Shown: positions 37,013 to 46,511 of the stretch, one piece after another
Layout: every line of letters starts with the position of its first letter
Position numbering within the stretch: position 1 is the stretch's first letter
NCBI RefSeq assembly: GCF_039793925.1
Contig: NZ_JBAMME010000343.1
Location: 1-64,000 of the forward strand
Direction of reading: 5' to 3'
DNA from: Thermogutta sp039793925
GTDB lineage: Bacteria; Planctomycetota; Planctomycetia; Pirellulales; Thermoguttaceae
DNA: 64,000 bases
Program-made: the position numbers and the translations under genes
The notes under the pieces: model-generated
Databases searched by the model: none
What the model saw: only the letters and a program-made list of their open reading frames with translations
What the model was told of the DNA's origin: nothing

Positions 37013-37969
37013 TTACAAGAATTCCCACCAGTATTCGCGGAGGATCCGCTCTGCCAAATTTTCAGGTCGGAACGGCTCGCTCACCGGCACAAAGCGACAC
37101 TCCTCGAGATGCCGAAACCATGTGAGCTGGCGCTTCGCAAACTGACGCGTGCGGGTTTTCACAAGTTCCACAGTTTCCCTATATGAGCGCTTGCCCTCGA
37201 GGTACTCCAGGACTTCCCGGTATCCCAACGCCTGTCGGGCGGTATGGCTGAGCTGGCAACCCCGGGCAAGAAGCTGTTGTACTTCCTCCACCAGTCCTTC
37301 GGCAAACATCTCGTCCACCCTACGGTTGATCCGTTGGTAAAGCAATTCCCGAGGCCAATCAAGGACCAGCACACGACCTTTTGCAACTTCTAACGGATGA
37401 TCGAACTGCCGTTGCCACTGGCTGAGCGGCTGGCCGGTCTTTTCATAGACTTCCAGGGCTCGAATGATCCGCCGCAGGTCATGAGGGTGAATTCTGCGGG
37501 CAGCCTCCGGATCGACAGAGCTCAATTTCGCGTGGAGCGCCTCCGAGCCATGAGCGTTGGCCCAGGCCCGCAGTTGCTCGCGGAGTTCCCAATCCGCACC
37601 AGGTCCTTCAAACATTCCGCGCAGTAAGGCCTTTAGATAGAGGGGAGTTCCCCCGACAAACAGGGCCCTCCGTCGCCGGGAGCGGATTTCGTCGAGCGCC
37701 CGTTCGACATCGTCAAGGTAGCGGGCAAGGCTGTATTCCTCCCCAGGCTCGATAATGTCGATCAGATGGTGGCGGACCCGGCTGCGTTCAGCCGGTGTGG
37801 GTTTGGCCGTTCCAATATCCATCCCCCTGTACACAGCCATCGAATCGAGGGAGATGATCTCGGCTTCGAGTTGCTCGGCCAGACAAATCCCCACCGGGGT
37901 CTTGCCCGACGCGGTCGGACCGACCAGAAACAACGCGTCCTGTATATCCACGCGCTTCTCGTAAGGCAT
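37013..37969 (-). CDS. miaA: tRNA dimethylallyltransferase
   Basis: The 318-aa protein has the P-loop FLVGPTASGKTPVGICLAE, the substrate block IISLDSMAVYRGMDIGTAKP, and the family segments HHLIDIIEP, FVGGTPLYLKALLRGMF, DLRRIIRALEVYEKTG and QFAKRQLTWFRH. MiaA transfers a dimethylallyl group to N6 of A37 in tRNAs reading codons that start with U. Length is normal. ATG 37969 is the homology start. No mutL or hfq lies next to it, unlike in Proteobacteria. Confidence 0.95.
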   Translation of the reverse strand: MPYEKRVDIQDALFLVGPTASGKTPVGICLAEQLEAEIISLDSMAVYRGMDIGTAKPTPAERSRVRHHLIDIIEPGEEYSLARYLDDVERALDEIRSRRRRALFVGGTPLYLKALLRGMFEGPGADWELREQLRAWANAHGSEALHAKLSSVDPEAARRIHPHDLRRIIRALEVYEKTGQPLSQWQRQFDHPLEVAKGRVLVLDWPRELLYQRINRRVDEMFAEGLVEEVQQLLARGCQLSHTARQALGYREVLEYLEGKRSYRETVELVKTRTRQFAKRQLTWFRHLEECRFVPVSEPFRPENLAERILREYWWEFL

Positions 37970-38348
37970 TTTTTCGCTTTCTTTCCCGCTAAGAGAGCAT
38001 GGGACTCGGACAGTTACCCCACGGCTCCCAATCATTTTCGTCGAGATAAGCAGGACTGACGAGCGTCGATCATCCTTTGCCGGTCAGCCGATAAGCGCAT
38101 GTCAAGTCTCCATTATGTAAAATTGGTAATCAAAGAACCGGGCTACTCTTGCATCCGATCATGAACCGGCTAAACTGAGCAATGGATTTTGACTGACGAA
38201 ATTCTGCATGGGATTGCGTCAGGTTTTCGAGAGTGTGAGAACGTAGGTAACAAACAAACAGAAGTTTTCGCGGGGAAGGAACCGGGGCGAAAGGCGTCTT
38301 TTCCCGTTGGTCCGATGGCAAGTTCTGGCTGGCAAATGGAGGAGGACG
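37970..38348. other. Intergenic region between divergent miaA and cytochrome gene
   Basis: About 380 bases with no gene. AT-rich sequence at about 38108-38130 (ATTATGTAAAATTGGTAATC) would suit a promoter. GGAGGAGGA directly precedes the cytochrome start. Confidence 0.4.
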
Positions 38349-39752
38349 ATGCTCGAGAAGACCTTGATTCGATGGCTTGTGTGTTTGATTGCTGTCGCTT
38401 TCCTGACCGGTTGTCCCAAACCCGCCACTGAACGTGGTCAAAAACCGGCCGCGCATACAACAGGTCCTGCCGCAGGCGCAGCCGCGCCGAGCACGGCCGA
38501 GCCCGCAGCGCCATCAACAACCGAGCAAGCTGCTCAACCTGGTGAGGCACAACCGGCCGCGCAATCGCAGCAACCGGCGTCCTCAGAAGAGGCCCCCAAG
38601 CCTGAGGCGCAGGAGGCGGCTCCAGCTCCGACGCAGCAGGAGGCCATGCCCGCTCCTGAGACGACGCCACCAGCAGCCGAAAGTCAACCTGCACAACCGG
38701 TGGCTCCGCAGGAATCGGCTGAAAAACCGAAGGAAGAGGCCTCTTCAACTCCTGCTGAGAAACCTGCCGCGTCGCCGCCCGCCGAGGCTCAAAGCGCGGC
38801 CCCTCAGGGAACTCCGTACGAAGTCAAAGTTCCACTTGGACTGCCCCCTCTTCCCATTCCGGAAGATAATCCGATGACGGTCGAAAAAATTGAGCTCGGC
38901 AAGATGCTTTACTTTGATAAACGCGTGAGCGCTGACGGATCTGTTTCCTGTGCCACCTGCCACGATCCAAACATGGCCTGGGCGGAACACACGCCGACGA
39001 GCAAAGGCATCCACGGCCAGGTGGGCACCCGCAATGCCCCCACAGTCATCAATGCCGCCTATGCAACATCGCAGTTTTGGGATGGTCGAGCCAAGACACT
39101 TGAAGAACAGGCGTTGGGACCGGTGGCCAATCCCACCGAAATGGGTCACACCATCGAGGGCATGGTCCAATCGCTGGACGGCATTCCCCAATATAAGGAA
39201 CTCTTTCAGAAAGTGTTCGGAACCGGGGTGACGCCGGAGAACTTCGCCAAGGCCATCGCGGCTTTTGAACGAACGGTGCTGAGTGGTAATTCGCCCTATG
39301 ACAGGTATCGGGCGGGTGATCAAAACGCTCTCACCGAGGCCCAAAAACGGGGGCTCAAGGTCTTTGAAGAGTCTGGCTGCGCGGATTGCCACACGCCACC
39401 CCTTTTCAGCAGTTATGAGTTTTACAACGCAGGTGTGGGTATGAACAAGGAAAAGCCGGACGAAGGCCGGAAAGCCGTCACAGGAAAGGATGAGGACTTC
39501 GGCAAGTTCCGCGTGCCCAGCCTGCGAGAAGTCGCTAACACGGCTCCGTACTTCCACGACGGGAGTGCCGCCACGCTCGAAGAAGCGGTCGCTGTGATGG
39601 CAGCAGGGGGAATTGATAATCCGCACCGATCGCAAGAGTTCGACACCGTTCGAGAGGCCAAAATTACTCCCGAACAGCAAAAAGATCTCGTGGAGTTCCT
39701 GAAGGCCCTTTCCGGCGAATATCCCAAGATTGAGCCGCCCCAACTACCGTGA
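38349..39752 (+). CDS. Di-heme cytochrome c peroxidase-type lipoprotein
   Basis: The 467-aa protein has a lipoprotein signal (LIAVAFLTGC, lipid Cys22), a disordered linker of about 130 residues (A, P, Q, E rich; ~23-155), and a bacterial di-heme peroxidase/MauG-type domain. Two heme motifs, SCATCHD (near residue 200) and GCADCHTP (near 345), are separated by ~140 residues as is usual, with KIELGKMLYFDKRVSADGS, TRNAPTVINAAYATSQFWDG and PSLREVANTAPYFHDGSAAT. It could reduce H2O2 or act as an electron carrier. GGAGGAGGA precedes ATG 38349. Confidence 0.92.
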   Translation: MLEKTLIRWLVCLIAVAFLTGCPKPATERGQKPAAHTTGPAAGAAAPSTAEPAAPSTTEQAAQPGEAQPAAQSQQPASSEEAPKPEAQEAAPAPTQQEAMPAPETTPPAAESQPAQPVAPQESAEKPKEEASSTPAEKPAASPPAEAQSAAPQGTPYEVKVPLGLPPLPIPEDNPMTVEKIELGKMLYFDKRVSADGSVSCATCHDPNMAWAEHTPTSKGIHGQVGTRNAPTVINAAYATSQFWDGRAKTLEEQALGPVANPTEMGHTIEGMVQSLDGIPQYKELFQKVFGTGVTPENFAKAIAAFERTVLSGNSPYDRYRAGDQNALTEAQKRGLKVFEESGCADCHTPPLFSSYEFYNAGVGMNKEKPDEGRKAVTGKDEDFGKFRVPSLREVANTAPYFHDGSAATLEEAVAVMAAGGIDNPHRSQEFDTVREAKITPEQQKDLVEFLKALSGEYPKIEPPQLP

Positions 39753-39806
39753 CAGTTTTTTGAGAAGTGTACAGACAGATTCACCGGAGGGATGCCCTCG
39801 GGCAGA

Positions 39807-40310
39807 TCAGATCACCTTCGCTTTCTGGCCGGCGACTTCAATGAGCATTTCGCCGGTGCTGCAGGTGAAGGTGATTTTTCTTCCGTAGGTTCCGCCGACG
39901 TCTTCGGCGGTAATGGGAATTCCAGCCCTCTTTAAAATCTCGCGGATGGCCGCCACGTTTTCCTCTCCGATTTGCAGCGGGCCACCTACCCGGAACATGT
40001 TGGCACCGCCCGCGATTTTAGCGACAAGTCCGGGCTTAGGGCAGCCCATGCTAGCCAGTTGCTCGAGCATGGTGGGAATCGCTGTGTCGGCAAATTTTCC
40101 TGGCTGGCCGTTCTGACCATGCGATTGGGGAAGCACCACGTGCGCAATTGCCCCCAAGCTTAGCCGGGGATGCCACAGGACGACGGCCACACATGATCCA
40201 AGGACCGACGTGAATTGTGTGGAACGATCGCCTGTGGCGATCTGACCCATCCCGACGTGGATTGCCTGTCCTTTGACGGAAGTTGCTTCAGCGGTTGTCG
40301 GATTGAGCAT
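39807..40310 (-). CDS. cheD: Chemoreceptor glutamine deamidase CheD
   Basis: The 167-aa protein has the CheD fold with the catalytic Cys in SVLGSCVAVVLWHPRLSLG, catalytic His in AIAHVVLP and conserved KIAGGANMF, IGEENVAAIREIL and DVGGTYGRKITF. CheD deamidates receptor glutamines and, with CheC, tunes CheY-P removal. It is the last gene of the leftward cheA-cheC-cheD set, 62 nt after cheC. No chemoreceptor gene is in the window. Confidence 0.93.
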   Translation of the reverse strand: MLNPTTAEATSVKGQAIHVGMGQIATGDRSTQFTSVLGSCVAVVLWHPRLSLGAIAHVVLPQSHGQNGQPGKFADTAIPTMLEQLASMGCPKPGLVAKIAGGANMFRVGGPLQIGEENVAAIREILKRAGIPITAEDVGGTYGRKITFTCSTGEMLIEVAGQKAKVI

Positions 40311-40372
40311 GTTTATCCCCTATCAATATGTCATTGGGCTGCGTGCATTCTTGGGTTCGGTGATGGTTTTTC

Positions 40373-40993
40373 TCATCCGTCATTTGGCTTCACCCTGATG
40401 GCGTTCTCCAGCATCCTCCGGAATTCCGGAGACGGCACGAAGAGCACGTGCCAGTTGAGGGCTTCCCCTTCGCGGTGAAAGCCGGTCCGCCCGATAAGCG
40501 CCACGTCCGAGGCGGCCGCCTGTTCCGCCAATGCCTGTTGGATGACGCTAGCGAAATAATCGCGGACGAAGTAAGGGGGGCTGGGGATGATGGTGCGGCC
40601 CATTAGGCGAGTCAACGCGTTCATGTAGGCACATCCCAGGATATTGCCTGTCTCCGTGAGCGCTGAAATTTCCAGCTCGTCCCACTCGGGGTTGGTGTTG
40701 CGGACACGCCGGGTCAAAGTGGCAGCCAGTTGTCTTGCGTTATCCTCATCAAAGGTGAGAATAAGCACGGTGCCCGGATCCGATTCAACTCCCAAGATCA
40801 CCATGGTGAGAATGTCATCAGCGAATCCCAGTTCACTGGTTACCGAATGGAGCGGAATTTCCCGTACCTCATCGAGGGTCAACGTAATTAATCCGTCCGT
40901 CCACCGGCACATGGCCGCTGACGCGTCGTGGGTGGCAGCGGCGAAAAGAGGACGGAAAATGTCTGCTCGGTTGGTTGCAATGGCGCTGGTCAT
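40373..40993 (-). CDS. cheC: CheC-type CheY-P phosphatase
   Basis: The 206-aa protein is a CheC/CheX/FliY-family member. The conserved active-site helix appears as DELEISALTETGNILGCAYMNALTRLM, with the E-x-x-N of the site present in TETGN. A second, degenerate copy is expected near PPYFVRDYFASVIQQALAEQA. CheC dephosphorylates CheY-P and binds CheD. ATG 40993 is supported by AGAGGAA upstream. It lies 97 nt after cheA. Confidence 0.88.
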   Translation of the reverse strand: MTSAIATNRADIFRPLFAAATHDASAAMCRWTDGLITLTLDEVREIPLHSVTSELGFADDILTMVILGVESDPGTVLILTFDEDNARQLAATLTRRVRNTNPEWDELEISALTETGNILGCAYMNALTRLMGRTIIPSPPYFVRDYFASVIQQALAEQAAASDVALIGRTGFHREGEALNWHVLFVPSPEFRRMLENAIRVKPNDG

Positions 40994-41090
40994 GAGTGTT
41001 CCTCTTACAATGCACACATGTTCGTTAAACAGGACGCATTTGCCACGAATTCCGTCCCTCCTTTAGTCTTGGAAGCCGCGCACTCCATTA

Positions 41091-44030
41091 TCAGTGCACT
41101 CCAGTCCGACGACTGATCATGCCCAGAAGGGCAGCCACGTCGAGAATGAGTGACACGCGGCCGTTCCCTAAAATGCTTGCCCCGGCAATACCCGGAATGT
41201 TGCGGTAATTTTCAGCGATTGATTTGATGACGACATCCTCTTCACCGAGGACCTCGTCCACCACAAGCCCAACCTCGTGCTCCTCGTCGCCCAGAACCAC
41301 CAGGGTTGTCTCCTCTCGGGAACCGTCGCCGAAATACGATCCATAGCAGTGCGAGGCAAACACCTCTCCCAGCTCGATGACTGAAATGACGCGCTCCCTG
41401 ATACGAGCGGTTTTCATTCCGTGGATGGTGGTCAGGTTTTCCTGGCGTGCAGCCACGATCTCCCGAACCGCCTCGATAGGCATGGCGAAGACGTCACCGT
41501 CGATCCGCACGAGCAGGCTGGGAAGGATTGCCAGTGTCAGCGGTAATTTGATGGTGACTTTCGTTCCCACGCCCGGTTCGCTCGTCAGTTCAATGGCACC
41601 ACTCAGTTCTTCGATCTTGGCTTTGACGATGTCCATGCCCATGCCGCGACCGGAGACCTCCGTGACCTTTTCAGCGGTGCTCAGGCCGGGCAGGAAAATG
41701 AGCCGGTAAATCTCCTCGCGGGACATTTTCTCCGCCTGAGCAGGGCTGATGAGGTTGCGATCCAGGGCCTTCTTGAGAATCCGATCGGCATCCAACCCCT
41801 TGCCGTCGTCGCTGACTTCAATGACGATCGAATTCCCGCGGTGGAAGGCGTTAAGGGTGATAGTTCCGACCACCGGTTTGCCAATCTTTTGCCGCACCTC
41901 CGGCGGTTCAATCCCATGGTCGGCGGCATTGCGTACCAGATGGATGAGTGGGTCGCCCAGCTCGTCGATCATCCGTTTGTCGAGTTCTGTTTTCTCTCCG
42001 TTAATCACAAGTTGAATCTGCTTGCCATTCAGGCGGGTGACGTCGCGGACCACTCGCTTGAAGCGATTAAAGAGTGGACCAATGGGCACCATCCGCGTTT
42101 CCATCACTGCCCGCTGAATCCCATCCGTGACGCGATCGAGCTGATGGACAGCTTCCATAAGCTGGTTGACGGCCACGCGCGCTTCGGTAACGGCTTCCAG
42201 TTCCTGAGTGAGCAGCTCCAGCTCTTTCTCCAGCCGATTCCAGGAAAGACGGCTGACACTTCCTCGATTGCCGTACGGCCCATCGTCCTCCGACCAGGCG
42301 GCAAGCCGTCCCAGGGAATCTTTCACCCCGCGCAGTATCTGAACAGCACGATTGCTGTGGAATCTCTGTTTGAGTTTCTCCGAAAGTTCGGTGAGCCTTG
42401 CCCGCGTGATCACAAGCTGCCCGGCCAGGTTCATGAGCTGATCCAGACGTTCAATATCCACGCGGAGGGTTTCTACACTTTTGGCCGGTTCCGTGGTTTT
42501 CGTCTTGGCGTTCCCCTGCTCATCGGGGCGGGATGAAAAGGCCGATGCGCCCAAATTCGCGTTTTCTGCCGGCTGTGCTGTCGCGGGACGACCGTCCTGC
42601 TCCGCATTGGCCGTCGGAGTGGCGGCTCTACGTTCTGGAACGAGCGAATGCAATTTGATGTCCCGCACGCCTCCCACGCGAAGCACTCGGGTTACTTCGT
42701 CCAGCGGTTTCTCGGTGGCGACGATGAATTCCACAGCCGGAAGGGACTCTTGATTCTCCAGCTCCTCGACGGGAGGCATATACTCCAGGACTTCGCCAAT
42801 GTGGCAGAGCTTCTCGTGGAGCAGTTGGCCTTTCAGTCCGCTGAGCTGAAGTCCCGGCTGCAGCTCGACGCGTCCCATGACGACCGGTCGATCGAACTCG
42901 CGGGCCTTCTCCAAAAGTTGAGCCGGCGGCCATTGATTTGGAACACTTTCCTTAGGTTGAGGTTCCCCAGCAATTACCGCCTCTTCGTTTTCCTGAGAAT
43001 GGGCACCCAACTTTTTGTCCGGATTTACCCCCTGCGCTACTACCTGTTGATAAGCTAGAAGCCCGGCGGCAACGGGTGCAAAATCGACCGTGGGAGCCGT
43101 CCCCTGGCGAAGCTGTTCCAGGAATTCACGGAGGGTATCGGTGGCCTTCAGGAGTCGATCGTTGAGCTCGGGGGTGAGCTGCCTGCCCTGATCGAGCAGC
43201 ATCTGGAGTACGTCTTCCATCAGGTGCGCCAGCTTGGAGGCTTGATGAAAACCGACCGAAGCCGCCGCGCCTTTAATCCGGTGGGCCGTGCACAGAAGGC
43301 TTTCCAGCTCCTCGCGGGTTCCACCACCTTCTACAGCGACCAGCGTCTCGCTCAACGAATCGAGCCCCTGTTCCAGCTCATCGATGAACAGGGCCAGATA
43401 TTTCGAGTTGAGGTCGGCCTCATCAGTCACCTGCTGGAATTCTGTAGCAGCGCGGTTCAGAAACTCCTTTGGCGTCGCTGACGAGAGCGGCCTTTCTTGC
43501 GGTGCCAATGCCTCTTCGGTGAGAACCTGCTCTACTCTCTGCGCAGCATGGTCCAGAACCTGTTCGACATGTTTGGCCAGCGACGACGCGGCGGCTCTTT
43601 CCCCCTCCAAGAGACACGTCATCGCCTCCACGATATCTCCCGCCTCGATAGGTTCAGGAGTTGGGTCTTTGAGGGCCTCGACCATCGCTCGCAAACGATC
43701 CGCGGCCTGGAACATCAAATCCACGACGTTGTGATCGAGCTGCAGTTCATTTTTTCGTGCCGCGTCGAACAGATTCTCGAGCTTGTGTGTCAATTGGTTG
43801 ATGTTGGTAAGATTCAGCATCGCCGACAGCCCTTTCAGGCTGTGCGCGGCGCGAAACATTTCGTTAAGGGTTTCAGCGTCAAAGCCAGCAGTGTCGTTCG
43901 CCGGGCGCTGCCGCAACCATTCATCAAGCGCCAACAGGTTTTCATTAAGACGGTCCAGGAGCTGGGTGGCCTCATCCAAAAAATCCCCCAGCATTTCCTG
44001 AAACATTTCATCGCTCAGGTAGGCATCCAT
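41091..44030 (-). CDS. cheA: Chemotaxis histidine kinase CheA with two HPt domains
   Basis: The 979-aa kinase starts with an HPt domain (FRAAHSLKGLSAMLNL, phospho-His63), a second HPt-like domain (LCTAHRIKGAAASVGF, His250), a P2-like region (~380-465), an A/E/Q-rich linker, a P3 dimerisation domain from ~525 enlarged by an insert near 555-600, the kinase domain (N-box HLVRNAADHGIEPPE near 700, G1 DDGKGL, G2 GRGMGMDIV) and a C-terminal CheW-like domain. It autophosphorylates on receptor signals and feeds CheY. Two HPt domains are more than in classic CheA. ATG 44030 is the start supported by homology; cheC and cheD follow leftward. Confidence 0.94.
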   Translation of the reverse strand: MDAYLSDEMFQEMLGDFLDEATQLLDRLNENLLALDEWLRQRPANDTAGFDAETLNEMFRAAHSLKGLSAMLNLTNINQLTHKLENLFDAARKNELQLDHNVVDLMFQAADRLRAMVEALKDPTPEPIEAGDIVEAMTCLLEGERAAASSLAKHVEQVLDHAAQRVEQVLTEEALAPQERPLSSATPKEFLNRAATEFQQVTDEADLNSKYLALFIDELEQGLDSLSETLVAVEGGGTREELESLLCTAHRIKGAAASVGFHQASKLAHLMEDVLQMLLDQGRQLTPELNDRLLKATDTLREFLEQLRQGTAPTVDFAPVAAGLLAYQQVVAQGVNPDKKLGAHSQENEEAVIAGEPQPKESVPNQWPPAQLLEKAREFDRPVVMGRVELQPGLQLSGLKGQLLHEKLCHIGEVLEYMPPVEELENQESLPAVEFIVATEKPLDEVTRVLRVGGVRDIKLHSLVPERRAATPTANAEQDGRPATAQPAENANLGASAFSSRPDEQGNAKTKTTEPAKSVETLRVDIERLDQLMNLAGQLVITRARLTELSEKLKQRFHSNRAVQILRGVKDSLGRLAAWSEDDGPYGNRGSVSRLSWNRLEKELELLTQELEAVTEARVAVNQLMEAVHQLDRVTDGIQRAVMETRMVPIGPLFNRFKRVVRDVTRLNGKQIQLVINGEKTELDKRMIDELGDPLIHLVRNAADHGIEPPEVRQKIGKPVVGTITLNAFHRGNSIVIEVSDDGKGLDADRILKKALDRNLISPAQAEKMSREEIYRLIFLPGLSTAEKVTEVSGRGMGMDIVKAKIEELSGAIELTSEPGVGTKVTIKLPLTLAILPSLLVRIDGDVFAMPIEAVREIVAARQENLTTIHGMKTARIRERVISVIELGEVFASHCYGSYFGDGSREETTLVVLGDEEHEVGLVVDEVLGEEDVVIKSIAENYRNIPGIAGASILGNGRVSLILDVAALLGMISRRTGVH

Positions 44031-44521
44031 GGTCACAGGTACTCTTCGGCAAATCGTTTGGACGGATGAATTATGCCAGCAACCTGGGTGTGAAAACTCG
44101 TGGCATGCCTCTCTGCAACCTCCCTGTCGAAAACGGGCAATGGATGTCGACAGCACGCCCCGACCGAGGCTCCTTCTCCCTCAGAGAGGCGGTCCCAATT
44201 GAAGCGGCTAAGAAAAGATAGGTCGTAAAAACGCCATGGCAACCGATGGCAGTACGGCTGTTTCGAGGAAAACTGTCGGCAAAGTTAAGCGGCGCTCCGC
44301 CGTGAATCTGCGGATTCGCCTTGAGGCAACCAACCCGCTCCCGCGAGCATTCGCGTTGGAGCATGGCCCACCAATGACGGTGCCTAAAGTGGCAGGCTGC
44401 CGGTATTTCCTCTTGTCCCGCCCATTCAGTACACTGAAGGATAATATCCCAAAGCTCGCTAACAAATTCGTCCACAAAAATCTTGCTTTAATCCCCTTAT
44501 TAGAGGGGGATGTGGTGGTGT
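44031..44521. other. Intergenic region between divergent cheA and alaC
   Basis: About 490 bases holding promoters of both genes. Open frames in it lack ribosome sites and motifs. AGAGGGGGA (44502-44510) lies before the alaC ATG at 44522. Confidence 0.4.
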
Positions 44522-45805
44522 ATGCACGATAAACAGTTGGCAAGAGAGGTCCCGGGGCCGATTGGTCCCATCGAAACCCGCTCTGGATTCAGTATTCCGG
44601 TGGCCGAGCGCGTTCTCCGCCTGCCGCCATATCTATTTGCGCGGATTAACAAATTGCTTTACGAGAAACGCCGCGCCGGAGCCGATGTGATCGACCTGGG
44701 AATGGGGAATCCCAGCGATCCCCCGCAAGACATTGTGATTGAGAAGCTCGCGGCAGCCGCTCGGGATCCGGACAATCATGGTTACACCGAATCGAGGGGG
44801 ATTTTGAACCTCCGCCGGGAGGTAGCTTCCAAGTACTTTAAACAGTTCGGTGTCCGATTGGACCCCGAATCAGAAATCATCGTATGCCTGGGTTCAAAGG
44901 ATGGATTCAGCCATCTGTGTCTGGCTTTATTGGGACCGGGAGACACGGCCGTTGTGCCGGCCCCGTCTTATCCGCCCCATGTTTACGCCGTGATTCTGGC
45001 GGGCGCGAGTACCATCAGTTTGGACGTCACGAAACCGGATGAGTTTCTGTCGCGGCTGGCTTTCGTCTGCGAGAATATTTTTCCGCGGCCAAAAGTCGTT
45101 GTCGTGAACTTTCCACACAATCCCACCACGACGGTCGTGGAAGCCGACTTTTATCATGAACTGGTGCGACTGGCCAAGCGCTATGGTTTCCTCGTGATCA
45201 GCGACCTGGCCTACGCGGACGTCACGTTTGACGGCTATCGGGCGCCGAGTCTCCTGGCCGTTCCTGGCGGTCGGGATGTGGGCGTGGAACTCACCACGAT
45301 GAGCAAAGGTTACAACATGGCGGGTTGGCGAGTGGGATTCTGCTGTGGAAATGCGGAGATGGTGCGGGCCCTCGCCACCGTGAAGACCTATTACGACTAC
45401 GGCATGTTTCGCGCGATTCAGGTGGCGGCAATTGTCGCCCTAAGGCACACGGATGCCGCCGTTGAGGCCCAAGCCCGTGAGTACCAACGGCGACGAGATG
45501 TCCTCTGCGAGGGGCTAGAACGGCTCGGCTGGCCCATTGTGCGGCCCAAGGCGACGATGTTTGTTTGGGCAAAGATTCCCGAACCCTGGGCGAGCCAGAT
45601 GTCGTCGTTCGACTTCGCCATGAAGCTGCTGAAAGAAGCCGACGTGGCTGTCAGCCCCGGCGGCGGTTTTGGCGCAGCGGGCGAAGGATACTTGCGACTG
45701 GCGCTGGTTGAAAACGAACATCGCCTCCGCCAGGCCGTTCGCCAGATCGGGCGTTGTCTCGGACAGGCACAAGGCCAACCGCCCGCGCGAGTCGCCGGCA
45801 CCTAA
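44522..45805 (+). CDS. alaC: Alanine transaminase, AlaC-like aminotransferase
   Basis: The 427-aa fold-type I PLP aminotransferase closely follows E. coli AlaC: RLPPYLFARINKLLYEKRRAG, VIDLGMGNPSDPPQ, NFPHNPTTTVVEADFYHELV, LAYADVTFDGYRAPSLLAVP, the PLP lysine in TTMSKGYNMAGWRVGF, and KATMFVWAKIPEPW near the end. AlaC makes alanine from pyruvate and glutamate. It is also related to DapL, and the boundary between the two functions is based on similarity only. ATG 44522 is preferred to ATG 44510, which overlaps the GGGGGA ribosome site. Confidence 0.88.
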   Translation: MHDKQLAREVPGPIGPIETRSGFSIPVAERVLRLPPYLFARINKLLYEKRRAGADVIDLGMGNPSDPPQDIVIEKLAAAARDPDNHGYTESRGILNLRREVASKYFKQFGVRLDPESEIIVCLGSKDGFSHLCLALLGPGDTAVVPAPSYPPHVYAVILAGASTISLDVTKPDEFLSRLAFVCENIFPRPKVVVVNFPHNPTTTVVEADFYHELVRLAKRYGFLVISDLAYADVTFDGYRAPSLLAVPGGRDVGVELTTMSKGYNMAGWRVGFCCGNAEMVRALATVKTYYDYGMFRAIQVAAIVALRHTDAAVEAQAREYQRRRDVLCEGLERLGWPIVRPKATMFVWAKIPEPWASQMSSFDFAMKLLKEADVAVSPGGGFGAAGEGYLRLALVENEHRLRQAVRQIGRCLGQAQGQPPARVAGT

Positions 45806-45839
45806 TGGGGACCGATGCACAAGGAAGAAGCGAGAAACC

Positions 45840-46049
45840 TCAACTTGAGGCCGCGGCTCGGCTTTGCTTATTCCGCTCTAGATACCGGGCCCGAATTTCC
45901 TCCAGTTCTTTGCTGAGCCGGTAATGGAGAGGGCTTTCCGGCCTCAGATGCTTCAACAGAGATTCGGCCCTTTTCAGCTTCTTTTCGTCAACCGGACCTT
46001 TAGAGAACAACGAGTTCCAACTGTGGGCAACCTGTTGTTCGGTAAGCAA
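45840..46049 (-). CDS. Small charged protein, unknown function
   Basis: A 69-aa hydrophilic, helix-rich protein (LLTEQQVAHSWNSLFSKG-like N-terminus; KKLKRAESLLKHLRPESPLH; LSKELEEIRARYLERNK). No family is recognised. A TTG start at 46049 is chosen because GAGGGAGG sits about six bases before it; a GTG at 46076 is in frame but overlaps upstream of that site. The regular amphipathic spacing suggests a real protein. It converges with alaC, 34 nt from its stop. Confidence 0.55.
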   Translation of the reverse strand: MLTEQQVAHSWNSLFSKGPVDEKKLKRAESLLKHLRPESPLHYRLSKELEEIRARYLERNKQSRAAASS

Positions 46050-46511
46050 GTGTGACCTCCCTCGTTCTGGAGACACATGACCGGCGCTATCAGCACAACC
46101 CCCTGAATACGCTGATAGCGATTCATTGCTATTATATCGTCACAACTTTGTCAGTCCACTCGTCCAGAGTCAGCGCGGAGGGCGCTAGGAAAACATTCCG
46201 CGTTTTTCGGCGGGGTTGCCGTGCACGGCATGAGGTGGGTTTAATGCTTCTACGCAGGTGCTGTCGTCCGCGTTCGTATGTCGCACAGTGGCCCAATCTG
46301 TCCACAGAATTCACGCAGACTACAAAGTTGTGGAAGCACAGTCAGGAAACCAACGACATGGCATTTCTCCGCAGGGCAGAGGACCCGCAGGTGCTCCAAG
46401 ATCGGCCAGGACTCGGATAAATTGGGGTCAGTTCGGCGGTGGGCTGGGCAAGGCATGTTGGTGCCGCCACCAGATGATGTTTCAACTTTTTAACGCACGG
46501 GGAGGTGTCTC
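46050..46511. other. Intergenic region upstream of sulfatase gene
   Basis: About 460 bases between the divergent 69-aa gene and the sulfatase. I see no gene or hairpin of note. GGGGAGG lies before the sulfatase ATG. Confidence 0.4.
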
